A stretch of 64,000 bases of DNA, taken from Nocardia puris. Lineage in GTDB: Bacteria; Actinomycetota; Actinomycetes; Mycobacteriales; Mycobacteriaceae. Each line of letters opens with the position of its first letter. The first letter of the stretch is position 1. The stretch lies in the NCBI RefSeq assembly GCF_003315035.1, contig NZ_QNRE01000014.1, positions 152,413 to 216,412 of the forward strand, written 5' to 3'. Made by a program: the position numbers and the translations under genes. The notes beneath the pieces are model-generated. The model was given only the letters and a program-made list of their open reading frames with translations, made no database searches and was not told where the DNA came from. Shown one piece after another: positions 50,167-59,303 of the stretch.

Positions 50167-50933
50167 TGACTGCCGTTGCCGAAACGCCCCAGAAGGCCGC
50201 ACCGGTCCCCGAGGGCTCGACCATGATCACGGTCAAGATCGCGCGGTTCAACCCGGAGGACGAGCTGGGCCAGCACTGGGAGTCGTTCCAGGTGCCCGTG
50301 CTGCCCACCGACCGGTTCCTGAACGTGCTGATGTACATCAAGTCCTACCTGGACGGCACGCTCACCTTCCGCCGGTCCTGCGCACACGGCGTGTGTGGGT
50401 CGGACGCGATGCGCATCAACGGTGTGAACCGGCTGGCCTGCAAGCTCCTGATGAAGGACATGCTGCCCAAGGGCGACAAGGAGCTCACCGTCACCGTCGA
50501 GCCGATCCGCGGCCTGCCCGTGGAGAAGGACCTCGTGGTGAACATGGAGCCGTTCTTCGACGCGTTCCGCGCGGTGAAGCCGTACCTGATCACCTCCGGC
50601 AACGAACCGACCCGCGAGCGCATCCAGAGCCAGTCCGACCGCGCGCGGTTCGACGACACCACCAAGTGCATCCTGTGCGCCTGCTGCACCACCTCGTGCC
50701 CGGTGTACTGGGCCGACGGCAGCTACTTCGGCCCGGCCGCGATCGTGAACGCGCACCGCTTCATCTTCGACAGCCGCGACGAGGGCGCCAGGGAGCGCCT
50801 GGACATCCTCAACGACATGGAGGGCGTGTGGCGCTGCCGCACCACCTTCAACTGCACCGACGCGTGCCCCCGTGGCATCGAGGTCACCAAGGCCATCCAG
50901 GAAGTCAAGCGGGCCCTGCTCTTCACCCGCTGA
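50166..50933 (+). CDS. sdhB: Succinate dehydrogenase iron-sulfur subunit
   Basis: This 255-residue subunit carries three iron-sulfur clusters. The [2Fe-2S] ligands are in FRRSCAHGVCGSDAM and NRLAC (about 70-90), the [4Fe-4S] in CILCACCTTSCPVYW (about 168-178), and the [3Fe-4S] in CRTTFNCTDACPRGIEVTK (about 222-235). It bridges SdhA to the membrane anchors. A hairpin terminator follows (50949-50985). Confidence 0.96.
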   Translation: MTAVAETPQKAAPVPEGSTMITVKIARFNPEDELGQHWESFQVPVLPTDRFLNVLMYIKSYLDGTLTFRRSCAHGVCGSDAMRINGVNRLACKLLMKDMLPKGDKELTVTVEPIRGLPVEKDLVVNMEPFFDAFRAVKPYLITSGNEPTRERIQSQSDRARFDDTTKCILCACCTTSCPVYWADGSYFGPAAIVNAHRFIFDSRDEGARERLDILNDMEGVWRCRTTFNCTDACPRGIEVTKAIQEVKRALLFTR

Positions 50934-50948
50934 CCCACCCGGTTCCCG

Positions 50949-50985
50949 CGCAGGCCGCCCCGTCGAAAGACGCGGGCGGCCTGCG
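50949..50985. terminator. sdh operon terminator hairpin
   Basis: A 12-bp stem (CGCAGGCCGCCC / GGGCGGCCTGCG) encloses a 13-nt loop, just after sdhB and before the convergent radC stop. Confidence 0.75.
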
Positions 50986-50998
50986 TCGTTCACGCCGC

Positions 50999-51670
50999 TC
51001 AGTCGTATGGGTCGGCGACCGACCACCGCGCGCCCGCGACGACGACATGGTCGAGGAACCGCAGGCCCACGGTGTCGGCCGCGGCGCGCACCAGGGCGGT
51101 GGCCGCCCGGTCGGCCGGACTCGGGTCGGCACCGCCGGACGGGTGGTTGTGCACCAGGGCGAAGGCGCGGCCGTCGTGGCGCAGCACGGTGTTGAGGATC
51201 TCCCGCACCGGGACCGCCACCCGGTCCACCGCGCCCTCGGCCACGAAGACGCTGCGGCGCACCCGGTTTCCCGCATCGCACACCAGCACCAGCAGCCGTT
51301 CGGACCGCGCGCCCGCGAACAGGGGCCGCGCCACCCGCGCCACATCGGCGGAGCGGGACAGCAGCGGCGGCGCGTCGCGCACGCTGTCGGCCCGGCTGGC
51401 CAGCTGGAAGGCCGCGATGATGGCGGCCGCCTTGGCCACACCCACCCCGGCCCAGCGCGACAGTTCCTCGGGGCGCGCCGCCGCCAGCCCCGCGACACCG
51501 CCGTGTTCGGCGAGCAGTTCGGCGGCCACGTCCAGCGCGCTGGTGCCGCGCCGCCCATGCCGCAACAGCAACGCGAGCAGCTCGCTGTCGCTCAACGCGT
51601 GCGGTCCGAGGGAGAGCAGCCGCTCCCTCGGACGCTGGCCGACGGGCAGCTCGGCGATCGATACCGGCAT
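50999..51670 (-). CDS. radC: RadC-family JAMM-domain protein
   Basis: A 223-residue protein with an N-terminal helix-hairpin-helix region (RWAGVGVAKAAAIIAAF, about 72-88) and a C-terminal MPN/JAMM domain. The metal motif VHNHPSGGADPSPAD gives His174, His176 and Asp187. GAGGGGGA precedes ATG 51670. RadC proteins have been linked to DNA repair and recombination, but their biochemical role is uncertain. It is divergent from the lipoprotein peptidase. Confidence 0.9.
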   Translation of the reverse strand: MPVSIAELPVGQRPRERLLSLGPHALSDSELLALLLRHGRRGTSALDVAAELLAEHGGVAGLAAARPEELSRWAGVGVAKAAAIIAAFQLASRADSVRDAPPLLSRSADVARVARPLFAGARSERLLVLVCDAGNRVRRSVFVAEGAVDRVAVPVREILNTVLRHDGRAFALVHNHPSGGADPSPADRAATALVRAAADTVGLRFLDHVVVAGARWSVADPYD

Positions 51671-51815
51671 CAGTCCCCCTCGCGTGCGGTGTGGTCCCCG
51701 AATCATGCCAGTGGCCACCGACAGGCCGGGTGAACCGGACGAACGCGACCCACCGGCGCGCGCCGCGACGGGGCCATCGGGCAGACTGGTCGCGAGCCGG
51801 ATCACGGGGAGGCGA

Positions 51816-53327
51816 ATGGTGCTGGAGCGCAGGAGAATCGACGGCCGGCGCGGGAGGGGCGCGGCGATTGCCGCGCTACTGCTGGCGATCGCGGGGTGCG
51901 GCGGCGCGGAACCCGCCGCCCCGCCCGCGCCCACGCTCGACCGGTTCTACGCGCAGCAGGTCACGTGGGAGAGCTGCGACGACTACGCCGGCGGCGAGGG
52001 ACTGTCGGCCGAGGGTCTGGACTGCGCGCGGATCGACGTCCCGCTCGACTACGCCGACCCCGACGGCGAGGTCGCGCGCATCGCGATCTCGCGGCTGCCC
52101 GCCGAGGGCGCGCGCCTCGGCTCGCTGCTCACCAATCCCGGCGGCCCCGGCGGCGCCGGGCTGTCGCTGCCGAGCACGCTGAAGGACACCCCGCTGCCGC
52201 GGCACTTCGACGTGATCGGCGTGGACGTGCGCGGTGTCGGCGCCTCCTCGCCGCGCCTGGTGTGCCGGTCGGAGGAGCAGATGCGCGAGGACGCGATCGG
52301 CGCGAGCTCCACCTGGGTGTTCGGGGAGGTCGACCAGCTCGAGGAGGAGAGCGAGGACTACGCCATGTCCTGCGTGCACGGGTCCGGGCGCACGCTGCTC
52401 GCCAATATCGGCACCGTCGACGTGGCCAGGGATTTCGACGTCATCCGCGCGGTGCTGGGCGACGAGAAGCTGACTTACCTGGGCTTCTCCTACGGCACCC
52501 GGCTCGGCTCCACCTTCGCCCAGATGTTCCCCGACCGGGTGCGCGCCATGGTGCTCGACGGCCCGATCGACCCCGCCTCCGACATCGACGACCCGGTGGC
52601 GAGCAACGCCGCGTTCCAGCGCGCGTTCGAGGAGTACGCCACCGACTGCGCCCGCGCGCCGGACTGCCCGCTCGGCACCGACCCGTCCCGCGCCACCGAG
52701 AACTACCTGGCGCTGGTGCGGCCGATCCTGCGCGACCCCGCGCGTGGCCTCGCCGACTACGCCACCGTGACGTCGGCCGTGACGGCCGCGCTGTACTCCC
52801 CGCTCTACTGGCCCGACCTCACCGCGGCGCTCACCACGTTGCGCGACGGCGGCGCCACGGGCATGGCCGGGGTGACCACGCTGTCCGACGACTACGACGA
52901 GGGCGTGAGCTGGGATGTGTACCAGGCGGTGCGCTGTCTGGAAGACACGCGCGTCACCGACCGGGCCGTGGCCGCCGCGCGGGAACGCCGCGGCCGGGAG
53001 GCGGCGCCGATCTTCGATCCCGGCCCGGAGTTCGACACCAAGGCGCTCGACGAGTGCGCGTTCTGGCCGGTGCCGCCCAACTGGCAGCCGCACGTGCCCG
53101 AGACGCCCGGTCTGCCGAAGGTCGTGGTCGTCGCCTCGACGGGCGATCCCGCCACACCGTACGAGGGCGGGGTGCGGCTGGCCCGGTCGTTCGACTCCCC
53201 GCTGATCACCGTGGAGGGCACCCAGCACGGTGTGTCGTTCCTGGGGCTCACCTGCGTGGACGAACCGGTACTCGACTACCTGGTCGAGCTCACCCTGCCG
53301 TCCGACACCCGCTGCGCGACACCGTGA
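51816..53327 (+). CDS. Secreted alpha/beta-hydrolase lipoprotein, tripeptidyl aminopeptidase-like
   Basis: This 503-residue protein has a lipoprotein signal (MVLERRRIDGRRGRGAAIAA, then LLAIAGC; Cys28 is the lipid site). The hydrolase core has NPGGPGGAGLS (oxyanion hole) and nucleophile elbow LGFSYGTRLGS (Ser near 225). A C-terminal TAP-like domain carries STGDPATPYEGG (Asp) and EGTQHGVSF (His). Such exported proteases trim peptides at the cell surface. ATG 51816 or GTG 51819 may be used; GGGGAGG is 3 or 6 nt upstream respectively. Confidence 0.87.
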   Translation: MVLERRRIDGRRGRGAAIAALLLAIAGCGGAEPAAPPAPTLDRFYAQQVTWESCDDYAGGEGLSAEGLDCARIDVPLDYADPDGEVARIAISRLPAEGARLGSLLTNPGGPGGAGLSLPSTLKDTPLPRHFDVIGVDVRGVGASSPRLVCRSEEQMREDAIGASSTWVFGEVDQLEEESEDYAMSCVHGSGRTLLANIGTVDVARDFDVIRAVLGDEKLTYLGFSYGTRLGSTFAQMFPDRVRAMVLDGPIDPASDIDDPVASNAAFQRAFEEYATDCARAPDCPLGTDPSRATENYLALVRPILRDPARGLADYATVTSAVTAALYSPLYWPDLTAALTTLRDGGATGMAGVTTLSDDYDEGVSWDVYQAVRCLEDTRVTDRAVAAARERRGREAAPIFDPGPEFDTKALDECAFWPVPPNWQPHVPETPGLPKVVVVASTGDPATPYEGGVRLARSFDSPLITVEGTQHGVSFLGLTCVDEPVLDYLVELTLPSDTRCATP

Positions 53328-53339
53328 TCGCTAGGCCGG

Positions 53340-53540
53340 TCAGCGGTCGGCGTCGATGACCGGGGCGGGCAGCCCGACCAGGGCGCCCGCGGCCAGTTTC
53401 TCGATGTGGTGCAGCTGCCGCTCGTGCACGACGATGCGGCGCAGCGCCTCGTTCACGGTGGCGTTGCTGGTGGACGTCCCCATGATCGCGGCGGCGGCCG
53501 CCAGCAGTTTCTGGTCGAGATCGATCCGCACGGTTCGCAT
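53340..53540 (-). CDS. VapB-type ribbon-helix-helix antitoxin, orphan
   Basis: A 66-residue protein. It starts at ATG 53540, with AAGGAGG 4 nt upstream. The sequence MRTVRIDLDQKLLAAAAAIM followed by ATVNEALRRIV is a ribbon-helix-helix DNA-binding domain of the VapB/DUF2191 kind: a TNxTVNEAL-like segment follows the beta-strand. Normally the VapC PIN toxin gene follows directly, but the next gene downstream on this strand is absent and the neighbouring gene converges. Confidence 0.75.
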   Translation of the reverse strand: MRTVRIDLDQKLLAAAAAIMGTSTSNATVNEALRRIVVHERQLHHIEKLAAGALVGLPAPVIDADR

Positions 53541-53743
53541 GCGTCCTCCTTCACGCTTTCGCCATCTTGCGTCATGACCCTGGCTCATGTCCGGCAAATC
53601 GCGTTCTCGGCACTCGCGCGGCCGTGCCCGGGTTTCCGGCCACGGCGCCGGATGAGGGCCGGAGCCGGCCGGTCAGCTAGGCAGTTTGCGCAGCTGGGCG
53701 CGCCTTCGTTGTCGAATCGGACCGGCGGTGCTTGCATCGAAGT

Positions 53744-54637
53744 ATGTTCACCGAGGCGCAGTTGTATTCGCCGGTGACCCGCCGCGTCGACGGCGACGTG
53801 ACGGTGCACCTGAGCGACGAGCATCCCGGCGTGCACGACTCCGCGTACCGCGCTCGCCGCAACGCGATCGCCGCCATGGCGCTGGCCTACACGCCGGGCG
53901 AACCCGCGCCGAGGATCGCCTACACCGACGACGAACAGCGGGTGTGGCGCATCGCGTCCGCCGAACTCGCCCGCAAACATCGCGAGTACGCGTGTGCCGA
54001 GGTGCTGGCGGCCGCCGAGCGGCTCGCCCTGCCCGCCGACCGCATCCCGCAGCTGGACGAGGTGTCGGCGGCGCTGGCCCCGCTGACCGGCTTCCGCTAC
54101 GTGCCCGCCGCCGGCCTGGTGCCGCTGCGCGAGTTCTTCGGTTCGTTCGCCGAGCGGGTGTTCCACTCCACCCAATACATCCGGCACCACTCCGCGCCGC
54201 TGTACACCCCGGAGCCGGATGCCATCCACGAGATTGTGGGCCACGCGAACCAGATCGCCAGCCCGCGCTTCGCCGCCCTCTACGAGACGGTGGGCAACGC
54301 CGTCACCCGGCTCACCACGGAGACGGCGTTGAAGTTCCTCGCCGACGTCTTCTGGTTCTCCTTGGAGTTCGGTGTGGTGCGCGAGGGCGGTGAGGTCCGC
54401 TGCTACGGCGCGGGCCTGCTGTCCTCCTACGGCGAGATCGAGGAGTTCCGCCACGCGGAGCTGCGCCCGCTGGACGTGGTCGCGATGGGCACCGCCGTCT
54501 ACGACATCACCCACTATCAACCGGTGCTGTACTGCGCGGAGTCGATCGCCCAGATCGAGGACGTGATCGGCGGATTCTTCGAGTCCATGGACGACGACAC
54601 CCCCTTGCGTGCGCTGCGCGACACCAAGATCGCTTGA
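53744..54637 (+). CDS. phhA: Phenylalanine 4-monooxygenase
   Basis: A 297-residue non-haem iron enzyme that hydroxylates phenylalanine to tyrosine using tetrahydropterin. The start ATG 53744 (MFTEAQLYSPVTRR) is preferred over the upstream TTG. Iron ligands are His/His in PDAIHEIVGHANQ (about 160) and Glu in FWFSLEFGVV (about 207). The N-terminal pattern EQRVWRIASAEL and QLDEVSAALAPLTGFRYVPA matches the bacterial catalytic domain. No pterin-4a-carbinolamine dehydratase gene is adjacent. Confidence 0.93.
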   Translation: MFTEAQLYSPVTRRVDGDVTVHLSDEHPGVHDSAYRARRNAIAAMALAYTPGEPAPRIAYTDDEQRVWRIASAELARKHREYACAEVLAAAERLALPADRIPQLDEVSAALAPLTGFRYVPAAGLVPLREFFGSFAERVFHSTQYIRHHSAPLYTPEPDAIHEIVGHANQIASPRFAALYETVGNAVTRLTTETALKFLADVFWFSLEFGVVREGGEVRCYGAGLLSSYGEIEEFRHAELRPLDVVAMGTAVYDITHYQPVLYCAESIAQIEDVIGGFFESMDDDTPLRALRDTKIA

Positions 54638-54666
54638 CTCACAGCGTGATACAACGGCGCGCCCGT

Positions 54667-54680
54667 TAGGCTCGCCGGTG
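54667..54680 (+). promoter_or_regulatory. Leaderless-type -10 of dacB
   Basis: TAGGCT (54667-54672) is 8 nt before ATG 54681 and no Shine-Dalgarno sequence intervenes. Confidence 0.5.
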
Positions 54681-55967
54681 ATGACGATCCCGCCCACGCA
54701 CCGCCGCACGGCGCGCCGCCTCGCGAGCGTGCTCGCCGTCGTCGCCGTGCTCGGCGGCGCCGCGCCCGCCTTCGCGACGCCGTCGACCACCACCACGACG
54801 CCGTTCACCACGCCGAACACCGACGCGTGCCCGCAGCGCACCCAGCCACCCGCGCCGGTCGACTCCTCCGAGGTGCCGCGCCCCGGGCAGCCGACGCCGA
54901 GTCCGCTGCCCGTTCCGGCCACGCCGATCGGCGGCCCGCGGATGGGCGAGTGCGGCGTGGTGCTGCCCGACGGCGCGCCGTCCGCGCCGCGCGACCTGTC
55001 CGCGACCGCGTGGCTGGTGGCCGATCTGGACACCGGCGAAGTGCTCGCGGCCAAGGACCCGCACGGGCGCTACCGCCCGGCGAGCACGATCAAGGTGCTG
55101 CTGGCGGCGGTGGCCTTGCGGGAACTCGATATGAATACCGAGGTCGTCGGCACCCAGGCCGACGCCGATATGGAGGGCACCCGGGTGGGCATCGGCCCCG
55201 GCGGGCGCTACACGAATCGCCAGCTCATGCAGGCCCTGATCATGGCGTCGGGCAACGACGCCGCGCACGCGATCGCCGCGCAGCTCGGCGGCGACGAGGC
55301 GACCGTGCGGCTGATGAACGAGCGGGCGAAGTCGCTGTCGGCGCTGGACACCCGCGCCGCGACCCCGTCGGGACTGGACGGGCCCGGCATGAGCACCTCG
55401 GCCTACGACCTGGCGGTGCTGTTCCGCGACGCCATGACCCTGCCGCTGTTCGCCGAACTGATCCGCACCGAGCAGGTCGACTTCCCCGGCTATCCGAAGA
55501 ACCCCACCATCCTCGACGACACCGACCACCCGGGTTTTCCCATCGGCAACGACAACCAGCTGCTGTACAACTACGAGGGCGCGCTGGGCGGCAAGACCGG
55601 GTTCACCGACGACGCCAGACAGACCTTCGTGGCCGCCGCGCAGCGCGACGGGCGCAGGCTGGTGGTCACCCTGTTGCAGGCCGAGGTGGAGCCGTCGCGC
55701 CCGTGGCGCCAGGCCGCCGACCTCCTCGACTACGCCTTTGCCCTCCCGGCGGCGACCTCGGTGGGGACCCTGCCGGGGCCCGACGCACCCACCGAGGCCG
55801 ACGTGGTGCTGGCCTCTCCCCCGCCGAAGGACACCGCCGACATCCTGGCCGGCCCGCCGCGGGAGCGCGAGCACGCGGGCCTGCGCACCATGCTGGTGGT
55901 GGGCGGCATCATCGCGATCCTGGTTCTCCTGCTGGGCGCGCGCTCGGTCAACCGGCGCAAGCGCTGA
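54681..55967 (+). CDS. dacB1: D-alanyl-D-alanine carboxypeptidase (PBP5-like)
   Basis: A 428-residue S11-family enzyme that trims the terminal D-Ala of peptidoglycan pentapeptides. A signal peptide (about 1-33, ending PAFATP) is followed by a Thr/Pro-rich linker, the S-x-x-K motif RPASTIKVLLA (about 135), the S-x-N motif MASGNDAAHA (about 190) and K-T-G in GGKTGFTDDA (about 304). A C-terminal TM anchor MLVVGGIIAILVLLLGA precedes a basic tail. It corresponds to Rv3330. Confidence 0.92.
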   Translation: MTIPPTHRRTARRLASVLAVVAVLGGAAPAFATPSTTTTTPFTTPNTDACPQRTQPPAPVDSSEVPRPGQPTPSPLPVPATPIGGPRMGECGVVLPDGAPSAPRDLSATAWLVADLDTGEVLAAKDPHGRYRPASTIKVLLAAVALRELDMNTEVVGTQADADMEGTRVGIGPGGRYTNRQLMQALIMASGNDAAHAIAAQLGGDEATVRLMNERAKSLSALDTRAATPSGLDGPGMSTSAYDLAVLFRDAMTLPLFAELIRTEQVDFPGYPKNPTILDDTDHPGFPIGNDNQLLYNYEGALGGKTGFTDDARQTFVAAAQRDGRRLVVTLLQAEVEPSRPWRQAADLLDYAFALPAATSVGTLPGPDAPTEADVVLASPPPKDTADILAGPPREREHAGLRTMLVVGGIIAILVLLLGARSVNRRKR

Positions 55968-56132
55968 CGCGACGCCGGTGCCCACCCCTCGCTGGGCACC
56001 GGGCGGCCGCCACGATGGATCGCGTCGCGATCCCCGACCCGACACCCGCACCCAGCGGTGATGTCGCGTCAACATATAGGACGCGGCGAGGTGCGCTCCG
56101 GTTCCACGAAGTTCGGCGAGTCTTCCGGCCTG

Positions 56133-57155
56133 TCAGTGCCGGCGGCGGAACAGGCCCAGCCCCAGCGCCGCCAATGCGCCCGCGCCGAAGTACGTGGCCG
56201 CCGAACCGAACGACGCCGCCTGCGTCACCACGCGCGGCTGGATGACGGCGGGCGGGGGCGGCTCGACCTCGGCCGCGCGCAGGTTGTCCGACGCCGTCGC
56301 CGCCCACGCCGTCGCGAACAGCAGGATCCGATAGGTGATGTAGCTGAACACCATCAGGCCGATGATGGAGCCGAAGGTGGCGCCCGCCGGGCTGCGCAGC
56401 ACCGTCTGCAAATAGAACGACGCGAGGTACTTGAACACCTCGAACGCCACCGCCGCCAGCAGCGCGGCCTTCGCGGCGCTGGCCAGCGTGACGGGTTCGC
56501 GGGGCAGCCGCGCGATGATCCACGCGAACACCGCCCAGGTCGCGATCACCGCGAGCACGATGGACAGCACCGTCAGCAGCACGCGCGCGCCGGGCATGCC
56601 CGACAGTCCGAGGGAGACGAGCAGCCGCGCGCCCAAGGTGCTCGAGCCCACCGCCGAGAGCCCGAACGACACCACGAACGCCACGCCGAGACCGAGGAGC
56701 GCGCCGAGGTCGGAGAGCTTGGTGACGAACCAGTTGCCGTCCTCGGTCTTCTGCTCCCACTGTTCGGTGAGGGCGGCCCGCAGGTTCGCCATCCACCCGA
56801 GCCCGGTGTAGAGGCCGCCGAGCAGGCCCAGCACGCCGACCGTGCCGCGAGAACTGACGGCCTGGTCCACGAGCTGGTTGACCTGATCGCCGAACTCGCC
56901 CGGGATGAGCTCGACGATCTTGTCCTGCAACTCCCGGAACAGCTCGGGGTTACCGGCCAGCACGAAACCCGCGATCGCGAAGGCCACCATGAGCAGCGGG
57001 AACAGGGAGAGCACGGTGAAATACGTGATGCCCGCCGCGTAGTAGTCACCGCGCTGACTCTGGTAGCGCCCGCCGGCGCGGACCAGGTGATCCAGCCACG
57101 GGCGGGCCTGCACCCGCCGCTCGACCGCCGCTTTGATGTTGTCGATCACCTGCAC
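56133..57155 (-). CDS. YihY/BrkB-family inner membrane protein
   Basis: A 340-residue protein with about six TM helices. The family signature YYAAGITYFTVLSLFPLLMV starts near residue 38, followed by GGLYTGLGWMANLRAALTEQW. Later helices include VLLTVLSIVLAVIATWAVFA and GSIIGLMVFSYITYRILLFA. YihY proteins were once called RNase BN by mistake; their transport or envelope role is unresolved. It sits next to trpS on the same strand, as in Rv3335c/Rv3336c. Confidence 0.9.
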   Translation of the reverse strand: MQVIDNIKAAVERRVQARPWLDHLVRAGGRYQSQRGDYYAAGITYFTVLSLFPLLMVAFAIAGFVLAGNPELFRELQDKIVELIPGEFGDQVNQLVDQAVSSRGTVGVLGLLGGLYTGLGWMANLRAALTEQWEQKTEDGNWFVTKLSDLGALLGLGVAFVVSFGLSAVGSSTLGARLLVSLGLSGMPGARVLLTVLSIVLAVIATWAVFAWIIARLPREPVTLASAAKAALLAAVAFEVFKYLASFYLQTVLRSPAGATFGSIIGLMVFSYITYRILLFATAWAATASDNLRAAEVEPPPPAVIQPRVVTQAASFGSAATYFGAGALAALGLGLFRRRH

Positions 57156-57200
57156 CCGCTCGCCCCTTCGACGCCTGCCCCCGCACGCGTCGTACCCGGC

Positions 57201-58232
57201 CTAGCGGGTCAGGAAACCCACCCGGTCGTAAACCTGTGCGAGAGTGTTGCCGGCGATCTCCCGCGCACGCTCGGCCCCGGCGGCGAGGATGCGGTCGAGT
57301 TCGCCTTGATCCGCGAGATACTCTTCCACCTTCGTGCGCAAAGGCGTGACAAATTCCACCAGCGCGTCGGCCACATCGGCTTTCAGGTCGCCGTAGCCCT
57401 TACCGGCGTAATCCCGCTCGAGCGTGACGATCGGCGTGCCGGTCAGCGAGCTGAGGATCACCAGAAGGTTGCTGATGCCCGGTTTGGCCTCCGGGTCGTA
57501 GCGGATCTCGCGCTCGGTGTCGGTGACCGCCGAGCGGATCTTCTTCGCCGTGATCTTCGGATCGTCGAGCAGGTTGATCAGGCCCGCGTCGGTGGACGCG
57601 GACTTGCTCATCTTCGCGGTCGGATCCTGCAGGTCGTAGATCTTGGCGGTGCCCTTCACAATGTGCGGCTCGGGCACCACGAAGGTCTTCTTGAAGCGGG
57701 TGTTGAAGCGCTGCGCCAGGTTTCGCGTGAGCTCGAGGTGCTGGCGCTGATCCTCGCCGACCGGCACCTGGTGCGGGCGGTAGAGCAGGATGTCGGCGGC
57801 CATCAGCACCGGGTAGGTGAACAGGCCGACGGTCGCGTTCTCCGCGCCCTGCTTGGCGGACTTGTCCTTGAACTGCGTCATCCGGCTCGCCTCGCCGAAG
57901 CCGGTGATGCAGCTGAGCACCCACGCCAGCTCCGCGTGTTCGGGCACCTGGCTCTGCACGAACAGCGTCGACTTCTTCGGGTCTATGCCCAGCGCCAGCA
58001 ACTGGGCAGCGGCCGCCTTGGTGCGCTGGCGCAGTTGCTTGGGGTCCTGCGACACGGTGATGGCGTGCATGTCGGGGATGAAATAGAGGGCGTCGTAGTC
58101 GTCCTGCATCGTCACCCAGTACTGCAGCGCCCCCAGGTAATTGCCGAGGTGGAACGAGGAGCTGGTGGGCTGGATCCCGGACAGCACGCGCTGCTTGCGT
58201 TCGGCGGCCGGGGCTGGTGCGGGGCTCGACAT
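57201..58232 (-). CDS. trpS: Tryptophanyl-tRNA synthetase
   Basis: A 343-residue class I synthetase. ATG 58232 (MSSPAPAPAAERKQRVLSG) has GGGGG upstream. HIGH-like motif SSFHLGNYLGAL, KMSKS motif TAKMSKSASTD (about 208), and family segments VSQDPKQLRQRT, YPVLMAADILLYRPHQVPVG and EDQRQHLELTRNLAQRFN. It charges tRNA-Trp. Normal length and motifs. Confidence 0.96.
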   Translation of the reverse strand: MSSPAPAPAAERKQRVLSGIQPTSSSFHLGNYLGALQYWVTMQDDYDALYFIPDMHAITVSQDPKQLRQRTKAAAAQLLALGIDPKKSTLFVQSQVPEHAELAWVLSCITGFGEASRMTQFKDKSAKQGAENATVGLFTYPVLMAADILLYRPHQVPVGEDQRQHLELTRNLAQRFNTRFKKTFVVPEPHIVKGTAKIYDLQDPTAKMSKSASTDAGLINLLDDPKITAKKIRSAVTDTEREIRYDPEAKPGISNLLVILSSLTGTPIVTLERDYAGKGYGDLKADVADALVEFVTPLRTKVEEYLADQGELDRILAAGAERAREIAGNTLAQVYDRVGFLTR

Positions 58233-58254
58233 GCCCCCGATCTTTCCATGCCGT

Positions 58255-59181
58255 TCAAACGGATTTCCGTGCCGCCCGCGCCCGGGTGTCCACACCGGGC
58301 ATGCTGGGCCGGCCGGTGCGCGCGAGGGCGCGTTCGCGGTCGGAGACCAGCCGGTACAGCGGCGCGCTGGGCCCGGCGAGCTTGTCGCGCAGGACACGGG
58401 GCGCCAGCGGCGGCGCGAGGTGGGCGGTGCGCACGCCGCGCGCCAGAGTGCGGAAGGCGAGTTCTTCGGCCGCGCCCCAGCGGATTCCGTACATCTCGCG
58501 GATCCTCGGCGGCAGGCTGCCCTGGATGAGCAGGTAGTACGCCGAAGTGACATGCCGCAGGGGCATCCGCTGCGGATAGGGCACGCGCTGTCCGGCGAGG
58601 TAGGAGCCCACCAGCTTCGCCTCGTCGGTGAGGAACAGTTCGTCCGAGCCGAGGTAGGCGTCGAAATACGCACGGAAGGCGGGGTAATCGGCGGGCGCGG
58701 CCTCGCGCGGCATGCCGAACAGCTCAGCCCAGCGGACGTAGTCGCCGTACAGGCCCGCACGCTCCCCCGCGGTGAGCGGACGAACGAGCAAGTCGTGCAT
58801 GACCTCGGCGGAATCGAAGGTGAAGGCCATGGTCATGAACATCAGGTGCGGATCGAACGCAGAGTACGGCGTGCCCGCGGGGTGGTGCGGCCCGGCGTCC
58901 TCCGGGAGCGCGCCGCGAACCGTCGCGTGCTTCTTCGCGGTGAACGCCAACGCCCGATCGGCTTCTTCTTTGGTGCCGAGGAAGACGGCTTCGAAGAGCT
59001 TTCCGGTGAGCGCGAGCCGGGTGTATGGCGTCGCCCGGTGTTCGGTGTTCTCGGCGGTCCCGACATAGAGGCGCGGATGCACGGTGCCTATGACCAGCGC
59101 GCGCTGACCGTAGGTGACTCCCACCGCCCGCTTGCGCATCACGCGCCGCACGACGGAGTCGTCGGCGAAGTATCCGGACAT
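58255..59181 (-). CDS. MpaB-like (DUF2236) latex-clearing-family oxygenase
   Basis: A 308-residue helical protein of the MpaB/DUF2236 family, which binds haem in the latex-clearing protein branch. Motifs are HPRLYVGTAENTEHRATPYT, DPHLMFMTMAFTFDSAEV and DYVRWAELFGMPREAAP. The start ATG 59181 (MSGYFADDSVVRRVM) is chosen as the conserved beginning. It is divergent from a TetR regulator with four copies of a TCTGGCA motif between them, so expression is likely under that regulator. The substrate is unknown. Confidence 0.82.
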   Translation of the reverse strand: MSGYFADDSVVRRVMRKRAVGVTYGQRALVIGTVHPRLYVGTAENTEHRATPYTRLALTGKLFEAVFLGTKEEADRALAFTAKKHATVRGALPEDAGPHHPAGTPYSAFDPHLMFMTMAFTFDSAEVMHDLLVRPLTAGERAGLYGDYVRWAELFGMPREAAPADYPAFRAYFDAYLGSDELFLTDEAKLVGSYLAGQRVPYPQRMPLRHVTSAYYLLIQGSLPPRIREMYGIRWGAAEELAFRTLARGVRTAHLAPPLAPRVLRDKLAGPSAPLYRLVSDRERALARTGRPSMPGVDTRARAARKSV

Positions 59182-59225
59182 CGTTGTCTCCCTGCTCACG
59201 GGCCGGTCGCGACCGGTTCGGATCA

Positions 59226-59294
59226 TCTGGCAACAGCATCCACCAGATTCTTCTTTCTGGCAACACCCCATGCCAGAATTCAGACCGTGCCAGA
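59226..59294. promoter_or_regulatory. Four TCTGGCA/TGCCAGA half-sites, TetR operator array
   Basis: TCTGGCA at 59226-59232 and 59256-59262, and its reverse TGCCAGA at 59271-59277 and 59288-59294. The middle pair extends to a perfect inverted repeat TTCTGGCA (59255-59262) / TGCCAGAA (59271-59278) with an 8-bp spacer. It fills the gap between the divergent oxygenase and tetR genes. Confidence 0.7.
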
Positions 59295-59303
59295 ATCGTC
59301 GGT

